DNA from: Parerythrobacter lacustris
Lineage (GTDB): Bacteria > Pseudomonadota > Alphaproteobacteria > Sphingomonadales > Sphingomonadaceae
Assembly (NCBI RefSeq): GCF_024626475.1
Contig: NZ_JANKHH010000004.1
Coordinates: forward strand, 479,179 to 543,178
DNA: 64,000 nucleotides
Reading direction: 5' to 3'
The notes below the pieces were generated by a model. It saw nothing but the letters and a program-made list of their open reading frames with translations, had not been told where the DNA came from and made no database searches. Each line of letters starts with the position of its first letter. Position 1 is the stretch's first letter. The position numbers and the translations under genes are program-made. Positions 46,860 through 56,106 of this stretch are shown piece after piece.

Positions 46860-47038
46860 CGCTTCTTGAGGATTTCGATGCCGTTCTTCTTGGCGAAATC
46901 CTTCACCGATTCCTCGCTGCGGTTGATGGCTCGGGCGATCTCCTTCAGGCCCTTCCCCTTGCCGGCCAAGGTCCGCAAAGTGCCTGCCTCGTCGGACTTC
47001 CACGGTTGCTTGTGGCGCTCGAACACATCCTTGCCCAT
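46856..47038 (-). CDS. Small SANT/HTH-like protein downstream of topA
   Basis: 60-residue basic protein. PWKSDEAGTLRTLAGKGKGLKEIARAINRSEESVKDFAKKNGI reads as a Myb/SANT-like or sigma-region-4-like helix-turn-helix. It starts 4 bases after the topA stop, so it is probably the last gene of the plsY-dprA-topA transcript; its stop overlaps that of the converging membrane-protein gene. Role is unknown; DNA binding is inferred from the helix pattern. Confidence 0.7.
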   Translation of the reverse strand: MGKDVFERHKQPWKSDEAGTLRTLAGKGKGLKEIARAINRSEESVKDFAKKNGIEILKKR

Positions 47039-47041
47039 TGT

Positions 47042-49603
47042 TCAGCCCTTAGCCTTTTTGGCGACAGGCTTTTTGGGTGCCGCCTTCTTGGCCGCGGCCT
47101 TCTTCGGTGCCGCCTTCTTGCGCCCCTTCTTCTTCGCCGGTCCCTTGGCCGCGCGGGCATCGATCAGCTCAGCAGCCTGCGCTTCTGTCACTTCCTCGGG
47201 CTTCACGTCCTTGGGTAGGGTCGCATTGGTGGTGCCATCGGTGACGTAGGGGCCATAGCGGCCAGGCATCACCTTCATCTCACCGCCGCTGGTCGGGTGC
47301 GCGCCGAGCACCTTGATCGGCTCGGCCTTGCCGCGTGTCCCGCCCTTGCGGTTGGCGGCCTCGGCGAGGATCGTCACCGCAGCATTCATGCCGACTTCGA
47401 ACACCTCGCGCGTGCTCGACAGCTTGCCGTATTTGCCGTCGTGGCGCAGGTAGGGGCCATAGCGCCCGATCGCGGCCTCGATCTCCTGGCCCGTTTCCGG
47501 ATGCGCCCCGACGATGCGCGGCAGGTCGAGCAGTTTGACCGCCCAGTCGAGATCAAAATCGTCGAGATCCTTGGGGATGCTCGCGCGCTTGGCTTCCTTG
47601 CCTTCGCCCATCTCGACATAGGGCCCGAAGCGCCCGGTCTTGCGCGAGATATCCTGGCCCGTTTCGGGATGCTGACCCATCACTCCGTCTTCTGCCGAAG
47701 CCTCGCCATCGGCGCCCGGCTGGGCAAAGCGGCGGGTGTATTTGCAATCGGGATAGTTGGCGCAGGCGACGAAGGCGCCATACTTGCCGCCGCGCAGCGC
47801 GAGCCGCCCGCCGCTGCGCCCTTCCTGCTCGCACAGCGGGCAGAAACGCGGGTCCTTGCCGTCCTCGCGCGGGGGGAACAGGAAGTCGGAGAGATATTCG
47901 TCGAGCTGTTCGGTCACTTCCGACGGAAGCCGCTCCATCACCTCGTCGGTCTTGGGCTTGAAGTCCTTCCAGAACTTGGCGAGCAGCACCTTCCAGTCCT
48001 CCCGCCCGTCGGACACGGTGTCGAGCTCGTCCTCCATATCGGCGGTGAAGTCGTAGGCGACGTACTGGGTGAAGAAGCGTTCGAGAAACGCCGTCAGCAA
48101 CCGGCCCGATTCCTCTGCGAAGAAACGGTTTTTCTCCATCCGCACATAGTTGCGGTCGCGCAGGGTCTGGATCGTCGAGGCATAGGTCGAAGGGCGCCCG
48201 ATGCCGAGCTCCTCGAGCCGCTTGACGAGGCTCGCCTCCGAATAGCGCGGCGGCGGCTGGGTGAAATGCTGGTTCGCCGCGACGGCCTTCTTCGCCGGAC
48301 AATCGCCCTTGTGCATGACGGGCAGCAAGCCACTGTCATCCTCGTCCGACTTGTCGTCGAACCCTTCCTGATACACCGCGAGGAAGCCGGGGAACTTCAC
48401 CACCTGCCCGGTCGCGCGCAGCTCGTGCTGGCCGGTTCCGTCGCGCAGGGTGACAGTGGTGCGCTCGAGGCTGGCGGCAGCCATCTGGCTCGCCATCGCC
48501 CGCTTGAAGATCAATTCATAGAGCTTGGCCTCGTCGCCCGATCCCGCCCGATCGCGCATGAAGTTGGTCGGGCGGATCGCCTCGTGCGCTTCCTGCGCGT
48601 TCTTCGCTTTGGTCGCATAATGGCGCGGCTTTTCGGGCAGGTAATGCCCGTCGTAGCGCTCAGCGATCGCCTTGCGGCAGGCGGAGATCGCGCTGCCGTC
48701 CATCTGCACCCCGTCGGTCCGCATGTAGGTGATCGCGCCCGCCTCGTAGAGCGATTGCGCCAGCCGCATCGTGTGGCTGGCCGAATAGCCGAGCTTGCGC
48801 GCCGCCTCCTGCTGCAGGGTCGAGGTGGTGAACGGCGGCGAGGGATTGCGCTTGAGCGGCTTGGTCTCGACCTCCTCGATGGTGAAGCGCGCGGCCTCGA
48901 CCGCGACCTTGGCGGCGAGCGCGCTGCCCTCGTTGCCGAGCGTCAGCTTGTCGAGCTTCTTGCCTTCGAACTTCACCAGTCGCGCGTCGAACTCGGTGCC
49001 GTCCTGCTCCAGCTTCGCCACGACCGACCAGTATTCGTCCGCCCGGAAAATCTCGATCTCGTGCTCGCGCTCGCAGATCAGCCGCAGTGCGACCGATTGC
49101 ACGCGGCCCGCGCTCTTCGCACCGGGCAGCTTGCGCCACAGCACCGGGCTGAGCGTGAAGCCGAACAGGTAGTCGAGCGCGCGGCGGGCGAGATAGGCAT
49201 CGATCAGCGGCTGGTCGAGCTGGCGCGGCCGCGCCATCGCTTCGGTAACGGCAGCCTTGGTAATCGCGTTGAAGGTGACGCGGTCGACCTTGGCGGGCAG
49301 CGCCTTGCGCTTCGCCAGCAGTTCCTGGACGTGCCACGAAATCGCCTCGCCCTCGCGGTCGGGGTCGGTCGCGAGCACCAGCCGGTCGGCCTTCTTGGCT
49401 GCGTCGGCGATTTCCTTGAAGCGGCTCTGCTTGTCGCGATAGAGTTCCCAGTCCATCGCGAAATCCTCGTCCGGCCGCACACTGCCATCCTTGGGCGGCA
49501 GGTCGCGGACATGGCCGTAGGAAGCGAGAACCTTGAAGTCCTTGCCGAGATAGCCTTCGATAGTCTTCGCCTTGGCCGGCGATTCAACAATGACGAGTTG
49601 CAT
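47042..49603 (-). CDS. topA: DNA topoisomerase I
   Basis: 853-residue type IA topoisomerase that relaxes negative supercoils. The Toprim domain opens with MQLVIVESPAKAKTIEGYL and has DPDREGEAI; the catalytic Tyr293 is in AITYMRTDGV. One zinc-ribbon repeat (CPLCEQEG...CANYPDC) and several C-terminal TopA repeats (GRYGPYV) follow, then a Lys/Ala-rich tail (AAPKKAAAKKAAPKKPVAKK). No strong ribosome site is seen before the ATG. A Z-DNA-prone tract lies 20 bases upstream of it. Confidence 0.97.
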   Translation of the reverse strand: MQLVIVESPAKAKTIEGYLGKDFKVLASYGHVRDLPPKDGSVRPDEDFAMDWELYRDKQSRFKEIADAAKKADRLVLATDPDREGEAISWHVQELLAKRKALPAKVDRVTFNAITKAAVTEAMARPRQLDQPLIDAYLARRALDYLFGFTLSPVLWRKLPGAKSAGRVQSVALRLICEREHEIEIFRADEYWSVVAKLEQDGTEFDARLVKFEGKKLDKLTLGNEGSALAAKVAVEAARFTIEEVETKPLKRNPSPPFTTSTLQQEAARKLGYSASHTMRLAQSLYEAGAITYMRTDGVQMDGSAISACRKAIAERYDGHYLPEKPRHYATKAKNAQEAHEAIRPTNFMRDRAGSGDEAKLYELIFKRAMASQMAAASLERTTVTLRDGTGQHELRATGQVVKFPGFLAVYQEGFDDKSDEDDSGLLPVMHKGDCPAKKAVAANQHFTQPPPRYSEASLVKRLEELGIGRPSTYASTIQTLRDRNYVRMEKNRFFAEESGRLLTAFLERFFTQYVAYDFTADMEDELDTVSDGREDWKVLLAKFWKDFKPKTDEVMERLPSEVTEQLDEYLSDFLFPPREDGKDPRFCPLCEQEGRSGGRLALRGGKYGAFVACANYPDCKYTRRFAQPGADGEASAEDGVMGQHPETGQDISRKTGRFGPYVEMGEGKEAKRASIPKDLDDFDLDWAVKLLDLPRIVGAHPETGQEIEAAIGRYGPYLRHDGKYGKLSSTREVFEVGMNAAVTILAEAANRKGGTRGKAEPIKVLGAHPTSGGEMKVMPGRYGPYVTDGTTNATLPKDVKPEEVTEAQAAELIDARAAKGPAKKKGRKKAAPKKAAAKKAAPKKPVAKKAKG

Positions 49604-49622
49604 GGAGGTAGAAACAGTCCCT

Positions 49623-49648
49623 TACGCGTATACGTGTACGTACGCGCG
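49623..49648. promoter_or_regulatory. 26-base alternating purine-pyrimidine tract upstream of topA
   Basis: From 49623 to 49648 every step alternates pyrimidine and purine (tacgcgtatacgtgtacgta, then cgcgcg), with the short inverted arms cgcgta/tacgcg. Such tracts can flip to Z-DNA under negative supercoiling. It lies between the dprA stop and the topA ATG. Confidence 0.6.
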
Positions 49649-49674
49649 AAGGTGGGGTCGGGGATTTGGCGGTG

Positions 49675-50775
49675 TCAAGCCACCAGCGATACGCGGCCTC
49701 CGGCGTGCCGAAGTAGCCGCCCGGCAAGCTCCAGCTCCAGCAGCGCCACCTGCACCGATGCCGCGCTCGTCCCCGACTGGCGGATCAACTCGTCGACCGC
49801 GACCGGAGCGGTGGTGAGCAGGCTGGCGATATCCGCAGGTTCGGCGTGGGCGAGATCGTCGTCGGGGGCGTAGTCGAATGCACCGCCTTCGCGGAAGCTG
49901 GATCTGGGCGTGCCGTCGAAGCTGCACAGCAGTTCGACCACATCCTCGACCGACTGCACCAGCACCGCGCCTTCGCGGATCAGCTGGTTGCAGCCCTGCG
50001 AGCGTGCATCGAGCGGGGAGCCCGGGATCGCCATCACCTCCCTCCCCGCCTCGCCCGCCAGCCTGGCGGTGATGAGCGAGCCCGACTTGGGCGCGGCTTC
50101 GACCACGATCGTTCCCGCCGCGAGACCGGCGATGATCCGGTTGCGGCTCGGGAAGTGGCTGCCGCGCGGCTCTGTGCCGGGCGGTTGCTCGGCGAGCAAA
50201 AGCCCTTCGCTCGCGATCCGCTCCTGCAAGGCCTCGTGCTGCGGCGGATATGCGATGTCGATGCCGCTCGCGATGACCCCGATGGTGCTCGGCATCGCGC
50301 CTTCATGCGCCGCCCCGTCGATCCCGCGGGCGAGGCCGGAGACGACCGCGAAACCCTCCGCCGCCAGCCCGGCACCGAATTCGCGCGCCAGCCTGACCGC
50401 CGCAGCCGAAGCGTTGCGTGCGCCGACGATCGCGACGCAGGGCTTCGCCGCGAGCAACAGGTCGCCGCGCCAGGTCAGGATCGGCGGGGCGCTCTCCAGC
50501 TCGCTCAGCAGATCGGGATAGTCCGGCGAATCGTGGAACAGGTATTTCGCCCCGGCCTTACGGGTGGCGACAACTTCCTGCTCGACTTTCTCGCTGGCAA
50601 TGGGGCGGTAGCTCCGCCCGCCCCTCGCGCCGAGTTCCGGCAGGCCTTCCAGCGCGGCGATCGCAGTGCCGAAGCGCTGGAGCAGATGGAGATAGGTTAC
50701 CGGCCCGACGTAGGGCGAGCGAAGCAGGCGGATGCGGGCGAAGGCCTCGTCCTGCGTCAGGCCGGTCGCGCTCAC
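49675..50775 (-). CDS. dprA: DNA processing protein DprA
   Basis: 366-residue DprA/Smf, which loads RecA on incoming single-stranded DNA in transformation. The Rossmann-like core has VAIVGARNASAAAVRLAREF, VVSGLARGIDGAAHEGA and SHFPSRNRIIAGLA. The C-terminal winged-helix-like DprA_WH region (DIASLLTTAPVAVDELIRQSG) is present. The start is GTG 50775, overlapping the plsY stop as GTGA. The same frame runs open far upstream on the minus strand, but that is antisense to other genes. Confidence 0.95.
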   Translation of the reverse strand: MSATGLTQDEAFARIRLLRSPYVGPVTYLHLLQRFGTAIAALEGLPELGARGGRSYRPIASEKVEQEVVATRKAGAKYLFHDSPDYPDLLSELESAPPILTWRGDLLLAAKPCVAIVGARNASAAAVRLAREFGAGLAAEGFAVVSGLARGIDGAAHEGAMPSTIGVIASGIDIAYPPQHEALQERIASEGLLLAEQPPGTEPRGSHFPSRNRIIAGLAAGTIVVEAAPKSGSLITARLAGEAGREVMAIPGSPLDARSQGCNQLIREGAVLVQSVEDVVELLCSFDGTPRSSFREGGAFDYAPDDDLAHAEPADIASLLTTAPVAVDELIRQSGTSAASVQVALLELELAGRLLRHAGGRVSLVA

Positions 50776-51371
50776 CCCTTGCTGCCGACCTTCGGTTCCT
50801 CGCCGCGCATCAGCCGCCCGATGTTGGCGCGGTGCTGGACCAGCACGATGGCCGCGATCGCCACCAGCGGCGCGACCACGGCGGGGTAGCCGAGCGCCCA
50901 AGCCACCACCGGCGCAGCGACTACCGTCACCATCGACGAAACCGAGGATATCCGGCTCAGTGCCAGCGTCGCGGCCCAGATTGCAGCGCACACCAGCATG
51001 GCAGGCCAGGCGAGCGCGAGCAGCACGCCCGCTGCGGTCGCGAAACCCTTGCCGCCTTTGAACATCAGCCAAGGGGTGAAGCAGTGCCCGGCCACTGCCG
51101 CGACCGCTGCCACGCCCTCGGTCCCAGGTAACCACTGCGCGCAGGCGAGCACCGGCACCGCGCCTTTGGCGGCATCGAGCAGGACTGTCGCGGCAGCGAG
51201 ACCCTTGTTCCCGGTGCGCAAGACATTGGTCGCGCCGATGCTGCCCGAACCGATCTGGCGCACGTCGCCCAGCCCGGCAGCGCGGGTGAGGATCAGTCCG
51301 AAAGGGATCGAGCCCAGCCCGAAGCCGAGCAGAGCCGCCCACAGGACTTCGATCGTGATCTGTGCTGGCAC
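50772..51371 (-). CDS. plsY: Acyl-phosphate:glycerol-3-phosphate acyltransferase PlsY
   Basis: 199-residue inner-membrane acyltransferase starting phosphatidic acid synthesis from acyl-phosphate. Characteristic loops are GSIPFGLILTRAAGLGDVRQIGSGSIGATNVLR, LLDAAKGAVPVL and FKGGKGFATAAGVLLAL. Five or so membrane helices are visible. The GTG start at 51371 is 118 bases from the divergent murI. The downstream order dprA-topA is the usual alphaproteobacterial arrangement. Confidence 0.95.
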   Translation of the reverse strand: MPAQITIEVLWAALLGFGLGSIPFGLILTRAAGLGDVRQIGSGSIGATNVLRTGNKGLAAATVLLDAAKGAVPVLACAQWLPGTEGVAAVAAVAGHCFTPWLMFKGGKGFATAAGVLLALAWPAMLVCAAIWAATLALSRISSVSSMVTVVAAPVVAWALGYPAVVAPLVAIAAIVLVQHRANIGRLMRGEEPKVGSKG

Positions 51372-51489
51372 TCTCGCTCCCCTTGTCCGGCGGCAACCTT
51401 GCGCCGTCCCCGGCTTGCCGAAGCCGAGCGCGTCCTTCTACCGCATCCAAAATTCTCGACAAGCGCAAGCCGGGCGATAAAGGACCGTT

Positions 51490-52284
51490 GTGGAAGCGAA
51501 TTCTCCCATCCTGATCTTCGACACCGGCGTCGGCGGGCTGACCGTGCTCGCCGAACTGCGCAATCTGCTGCCCGATGCTCCGGTGATCTTCGCCGCCGAC
51601 CAGGCCGGCCTGCCCTATGGCGAGAAGTCCGAAGCCGAGGTCGCTGCGCGGGTCGCCGGATTGCTCGGGCGGATGAGCGAGCGCTATCGTCCGCGCCTCG
51701 CCTGTATCGCCTGCAACACCGCGAGCACCATCGCGCTGGGCATGGTGCGCGAGGTACTTGAAATCCCGGTGGTCGGCACCGTGCCGGCGATCAAGCCTGC
51801 GGCCGCCATGACGGAGACCGGAGTGATCGGCCTGCTCGGCACCAAGGCGACGATTCGCCAACCCTATGTCGACCGGCTCGAGGCGGAGTTCGCCCAAGGC
51901 AAGACCCTGCTGCGGCACGGCGCACCCGAATTGGTCGAACCCGCCGAAGCCAAGCTGCGAGGCAAGCCGGTCGATCTCGCCCCCGTCCGCAATGCAGTGG
52001 CCGCACTGCGGGCGATGCCTCGGGGCGCGGAGATCGACACCGTCGTTCTTGCCTGCACCCACTTCCCCCTGCTGCGAGCCGAGCTGGCGGCGGAATTGGG
52101 AGACGGTGTCACCCTGGTCGACGGCGCGGCGGGAATTGCACGCCGGGTCGCTCACCTTCTCGACGGGCAGGTTTTCGATCGGGACCGCGAAGACATGGCC
52201 GTGACCACCGGTCCGCTCGACGATTTTGTTTCCCTCACCCCCGCGCTGGCAGGCTATGGCCTGACGCGGATCGTACGCTTCTGA
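51490..52284 (+). CDS. murI: Glutamate racemase
   Basis: 264-residue racemase making D-glutamate for peptidoglycan. The two catalytic cysteines are Cys75 (IACNTAS) and Cys189 (LACTHFPLL), in their normal contexts, and the N-terminal IFDTGVGGLTVL is present. GTG start at 51490, with the frame fixed by divergent plsY upstream. It is followed after 108 bases by hemA. Confidence 0.95.
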   Translation: MEANSPILIFDTGVGGLTVLAELRNLLPDAPVIFAADQAGLPYGEKSEAEVAARVAGLLGRMSERYRPRLACIACNTASTIALGMVREVLEIPVVGTVPAIKPAAAMTETGVIGLLGTKATIRQPYVDRLEAEFAQGKTLLRHGAPELVEPAEAKLRGKPVDLAPVRNAVAALRAMPRGAEIDTVVLACTHFPLLRAELAAELGDGVTLVDGAAGIARRVAHLLDGQVFDRDREDMAVTTGPLDDFVSLTPALAGYGLTRIVRF

Positions 52285-52288
52285 GAAG

Positions 52289-52305
52289 TTGCGAGTCGCT
52301 CGCAA
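52289..52305 (+). promoter_or_regulatory. 17-base inverted repeat upstream of hemA (candidate operator)
   Basis: TTGCGAG-TCG-CTCGCAA has perfect 7-base arms, 87 bases before the hemA ATG, in the only non-coding gap of this gene run. Iron/heme-responsive repressors often control hemA in alphaproteobacteria; which regulator reads this site is unknown. Confidence 0.4.
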
Positions 52306-52392
52306 AGATCGCGGTAGAATTCTGCGAAGTTCGCCCTTAAATCCACCGGCATTCCGAGGCCGCGACGGGCGGTGCCAAGGGGCAGAAAGCGC

Positions 52393-53613
52393 ATGAATTA
52401 CGATCAGGTGTTCGACCAGGCGATCGACCGGCTCCATTCGGAGGGCCGCTACCGCGTGTTTATCGATATCCTGCGCAACAAGGGTGCGTTCCCCAATGCG
52501 CGCTGTTTCCACGGACACAACGGCCCGAAGCCGATCACCGTGTGGTGCTCGAACGATTACCTCGCGATGGGCCAGCATCCCAAGGTGATTGCCGCGATGG
52601 AAGAGGCGCTGCACGATGTTGGCGCGGGTTCGGGCGGGACCCGCAACATCGGTGGCAACACGCATTACCACGTCGAGCTCGAAGCCGAACTTGCCGACCT
52701 GCACGGCAAGGAAGCGGCCTTGCTGTTCACCAGCGGATACGTTTCGAACGATGCGACGCTGTCGACCATTTCGAAGCTGCTGCCCGGCTGCGTGATCTTC
52801 TCCGACGAATTGAACCACGCCAGCATGATTGCGGGCATCCGCAATTCCGGATGCGAGAAGCGCGTCTTCCGCCACAACGACCTCGACCATCTCGAGGAAC
52901 TGCTGGCAGCCGAAAACCCCGCCCTGCCCAAGCTGATCGCGTTCGAGAGCGTCTATTCGATGGATGGCGACGTCGCCCCGATCCACGCGATCTGCGATCT
53001 CGCGGAAAAGTACAACGCGCTGACCTATATCGACGAGGTTCACGCTGTCGGCATGTATGGCGCGCGCGGCGGCGGCATTTCGGAGCGCGACGAAGCGGCG
53101 CACCGGATCGACATCATCGAAGGCACGCTGGGCAAGGCGTTCGGGGTGATGGGCGGCTATATTGCGGCCGACCAGAAGATCGTCGACTGCATCCGTTCCT
53201 ATGCGCCCGGTTTCATCTTCACCACCTCGCTCAGCCCTGCGCTGGTGGCCGGGGTGTTGGCGGCGGTGAAGCATCTCAAGTGGTCGTCCGAGGAACGCGA
53301 GGCACAGCAGGCCAATGCCGCTCTGCTCAAGCAGAAGTTCCGCGATGCGGGCCTGCCGGTGATGGACAGCGTCACCCATATCGTCCCGCTGATGGTGGGC
53401 GATCCGGTGCGCGCCAAGAAAATCAGCGATATCCTGCTGGCCGAGTATGGTGCCTATGTGCAGCCGATCAACTTCCCGACCGTGCCGCGCGGGACCGAGC
53501 GCCTGCGCTTCACCCCCGGTCCCGCCCACACCGAAGCGATGATGGATGAAGTCACCGCCGCGCTGGTCGAGATCTGGGACCGGCTCGAGCTGGAAACCCG
53601 GCAGGCCGCCTGA
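52393..53613 (+). CDS. hemA: 5-aminolevulinate synthase
   Basis: 406-residue PLP enzyme condensing glycine with succinyl-CoA (Shemin/C4 pathway), the first step to heme and bacteriochlorophyll. The PLP Lys248 is in [14 protein letters not shown], the same number as in Rhodobacter capsulatus [16 protein letters not shown] and [13 protein letters not shown] are family blocks. The ATG at 52393 has an AAGGGG-type site. Succinyl-CoA from the propionyl-CoA block could in principle feed it. Confidence 0.97.
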   Translation: MNYDQVFDQAIDRLHSEGRYRVFIDILRNKGAFPNARCFHGHNGPKPITVWCSNDYLAMGQHPKVIAAMEEALHDVGAGSGGTRNIGGNTHYHVELEAELADLHGKEAALLFTSGYVSNDATLSTISKLLPGCVIFSDELNHASMIAGIRNSGCEKRVFRHNDLDHLEELLAAENPALPKLIAFESVYSMDGDVAPIHAICDLAEKYNALTYIDEVHAVGMYGARGGGISERDEAAHRIDIIEGTLGKAFGVMGGYIAADQKIVDCIRSYAPGFIFTTSLSPALVAGVLAAVKHLKWSSEEREAQQANAALLKQKFRDAGLPVMDSVTHIVPLMVGDPVRAKKISDILLAEYGAYVQPINFPTVPRGTERLRFTPGPAHTEAMMDEVTAALVEIWDRLELETRQAA

Positions 53614-53616
53614 CCC

Positions 53617-53895
53617 GTGGCCGCATCGGCCGACCCCGATTTTCGCCACCCGCTTCCGGACGAGCTTGGGGCGATGCTCGAAGCCGATCCGGGATTGGCT
53701 GAAAAGTGGCATGACCTCACCGATCTTGCGCGCAACGAATGGATTTGCTGGACCGTGTCGGCGAAGCAGGAAGCTACTCGGGCCAAGCGCCGCGAAAGGC
53801 TCCATGAGGAAGTCCTCGCCGGAAAGCGCCGCCCCTGTTGCTGGCCGGGATGTCCGCACCGGCGCGATTCGGCGCGCAAATGGGTCGATGCCTGA
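53617..53895 (+). CDS. YdeI/OmdA-like protein with Cys-rich C-terminus
   Basis: 92-residue protein. The central region WHDLTDLARNEWICWTVSAKQEATRAKRRERL matches the OmdA/YdeI-type helical domain, where relatives have the W-(V/I)-x-x-A-K-x-x-x-T-R pattern. The C-terminal CCWPGCPHR could bind metal, which is not typical of the short domain. The GTG start lies 3 bases after the hemA stop, so it is very likely co-transcribed with hemA. Function is unknown. Confidence 0.7.
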   Translation: MAASADPDFRHPLPDELGAMLEADPGLAEKWHDLTDLARNEWICWTVSAKQEATRAKRRERLHEEVLAGKRRPCCWPGCPHRRDSARKWVDA

Positions 53896-53934
53896 CGGGC
53901 TGTATTTCGCCTGCGGCTTGCCTAGATAGCTGCG

Positions 53935-55140
53935 ATGGCCGGTGATTCCTCTCTCTTCCGCGACAACGCTCCGCTGTTCGGCGTCGGGCTGGTGCTGGTG
54001 CTGGCCTTCACCGCGCTCGCGCACTTCGGCGGAGGGCAGGTGGCTGCGGACCGCAGGGCCGAGGTTGCTCCCGCAGACATCGCAGCTCTCCCTGCCGGGG
54101 CCGATGCCGATAACACCATCGTCTCGACCCTCGACCCGACCGATGCACGCGCGCGCAATGCCGCCGTCCCGCTGACTGCCGGAGGACCGGGCGTAGCCCC
54201 GCCCTTCCGCTTCGGCGGTTCCGCAACCGATCGCGACCGGGCGCGCAGGTGCCTCGCGCTCGCCGCAATGGCCGAGGCGGGCGCGGGCGATGCGGACCAG
54301 CGCGCGGTGATGCAGGTGATCCTCAACCGCTCCCGCCACCCGGCCTTCGCCTCGACCGTGTGCGGCGTGGTGTTCCAGGGCTCTGAGCGCCCGACGGGTT
54401 GCCAGTTCACCTTCACCTGCGACGGCTCGCTCGGCCGCGGCTATTCGAGCGCGCTGTGGAACGCGGCCAACCGCCGCGCGGACGAGGCGCTGGGCGGCTA
54501 TGTCCATGCCCCGGTTGGCAACGCGACCCATTATCACGCCGATTACGTCTATCCGTGGTGGAGCCCCAAGCTCGACAAGATTGCCGTGGTCGGGCCGCAT
54601 GTATTCCTGCGCTGGCGCGGCAATATCGGATCGACCGGGGTTTGGCGGCAGCGCTACACCGGCGGCGAGCCCGATCCCTTTGCGCTGAGCGAGCGCGCGC
54701 AGGAGGTCGAGCGGCCGCAGGAGCTGCTCGAGGGTATCCCGCTGGTCACCGAACGCGGTGCACCCCTGCGGACCATCACCCCCACCGGCCGGCGCCGCCC
54801 CGGTGGCGAGGCGGATCGCGGCGCGCCCGAACCCGAGGAAGCGCCAGCCGACGACCCCCTGCCGAGCGTCCATTTCGAGGTCGTCTCGCCCGCCGACCCC
54901 CCGCAAGCGCTGGTCGACCGCGCCCGCCGTCTCTGCCCCGGCAAGGCCTATTGTCAGGTCTATGGGTGGGACGATCCGGGCGCTGTCCCCGAGCGTCTGC
55001 CGCTGTCGCCCGCCGCACGCGGTGCCTTGCGGTTCAGCTTCCTCGCCGCGCGGAATAGCAACCGCGAAGCAATCTATTTCGATTGCCGCATGTTCGCGTC
55101 CCCCGGTGTCGGTTCCTGTCTGCCGCGCGCGCGCAACTAG
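53935..55140 (+). CDS. Cell wall hydrolase, SleB-like domain, membrane-anchored
   Basis: 401-residue protein with an N-terminal membrane anchor (LFGVGLVLVLAFTALAHF) and a SleB-type hydrolase domain at about residues 100-215: LALAAMAEAGAGDADQRAVMQVILNRSRHPAFASTVCGVVFQG, then QFTFTCDGS and GNATHYHADYVYPWW. The Glu in MAEAG corresponds to the family's catalytic glutamate. The Pro/Glu-rich C-terminal half has further cysteines and no recognised domain. It likely cuts peptidoglycan in the periplasm. Confidence 0.85.
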   Translation: MAGDSSLFRDNAPLFGVGLVLVLAFTALAHFGGGQVAADRRAEVAPADIAALPAGADADNTIVSTLDPTDARARNAAVPLTAGGPGVAPPFRFGGSATDRDRARRCLALAAMAEAGAGDADQRAVMQVILNRSRHPAFASTVCGVVFQGSERPTGCQFTFTCDGSLGRGYSSALWNAANRRADEALGGYVHAPVGNATHYHADYVYPWWSPKLDKIAVVGPHVFLRWRGNIGSTGVWRQRYTGGEPDPFALSERAQEVERPQELLEGIPLVTERGAPLRTITPTGRRRPGGEADRGAPEPEEAPADDPLPSVHFEVVSPADPPQALVDRARRLCPGKAYCQVYGWDDPGAVPERLPLSPAARGALRFSFLAARNSNREAIYFDCRMFASPGVGSCLPRARN

Positions 55141-55194
55141 GCTCTGGTCGCCACCAGCGATGCTTGATAGTTTCTCCGCGAGGGAGAGAAGCAT

Positions 55195-56049
55195 ATGGCA
55201 ACGTTGGTCCAAACCAGGCATCCGGATACGGGCAGTCTCGAAATCCGTCCGCTCACACCAGCGATCGGAGCCGAGATCCTCGATATCGATCTTGCGGCAG
55301 CCGACATCGGCGAAAGCATCCCGGCCATCCGAGCGGCGCTGCTCGAACACGGGGTGGTGTTCTTCCGCGACCAGCGGCTGACGCAGGAACAGCATATCGC
55401 CTTCGCCCGCCATTTCGGCGAGCTCGAAATTCATCCCGCGACCCCGATGGACCAACCTAACCGCGTGGTGCTGCGGATCGCCCACGGGCCGGACAGCAGG
55501 GGGCGGGAGAACAACTGGCATTCGGACGTGACCTGGCGCGAGTGCCCTTCGCTCGGTTCGATCCTGCTGGCGCGCGAGGTGCCCGAATTCGGCGGCGACA
55601 CCCTGTTTGCCAATATGCACCTCGCTTACGAGCGGCTCAGCCCGAAGATGCGCGAATTCTGCGAGGGTCTGACCGCGGTTCACGATATCGCCCGCGTCTT
55701 TGCCAAGCGCCTGCGCAAGAGTGTCGAGGAACTGCACGAGCAATATCCGCCGATGCGCCATCCGGTGGTCCGTACGCATCCCGAAAGCGGCAGGCGGACG
55801 ATCTACGTCAACACCGGCTTCACCACGCATATCGAGGGCCTGTCCGACAAGGAAAGCCGCTGGCTGCTCGACCACCTGTTCGCCACCGCCGCCGATCCCG
55901 AAATCCAGTGCCGCTTCCGCTGGCGGGAAGGTTCGGTCGCGTTCTGGGACAACCGCCTGTGCCAACACCTTGCCGCAAGCGATTACTTCCCGGCGGTGCG
56001 GGTGATGGAGCGCGTCACGGTGGCAGGCGACAGGCCCTATTTCGCCTGA
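55195..56049 (+). CDS. TauD/TfdA family Fe(II)/2-oxoglutarate dioxygenase
   Basis: 284-residue dioxygenase. Iron ligands are His and Asp in NNWHSDVTWRECP and the distal His in DNRLCQHLAASDYFP. The 2-oxoglutarate-binding Arg lies in AVRVMERVTVAGDRPYF. Relatives act on taurine, 2,4-D and other sulfonates or aryl acids; no transporter genes are next to it, so the substrate is open. The GAGAGAAG site and ATG at 55195 set the start. Confidence 0.9.
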   Translation: MATLVQTRHPDTGSLEIRPLTPAIGAEILDIDLAAADIGESIPAIRAALLEHGVVFFRDQRLTQEQHIAFARHFGELEIHPATPMDQPNRVVLRIAHGPDSRGRENNWHSDVTWRECPSLGSILLAREVPEFGGDTLFANMHLAYERLSPKMREFCEGLTAVHDIARVFAKRLRKSVEELHEQYPPMRHPVVRTHPESGRRTIYVNTGFTTHIEGLSDKESRWLLDHLFATAADPEIQCRFRWREGSVAFWDNRLCQHLAASDYFPAVRVMERVTVAGDRPYFA

Positions 56050-56106
56050 TCCGCCGCCGGACAAGCTTAGCGAAAAAGTAACCATGCAGGGCGTAGGCTT
56101 TCGCCT

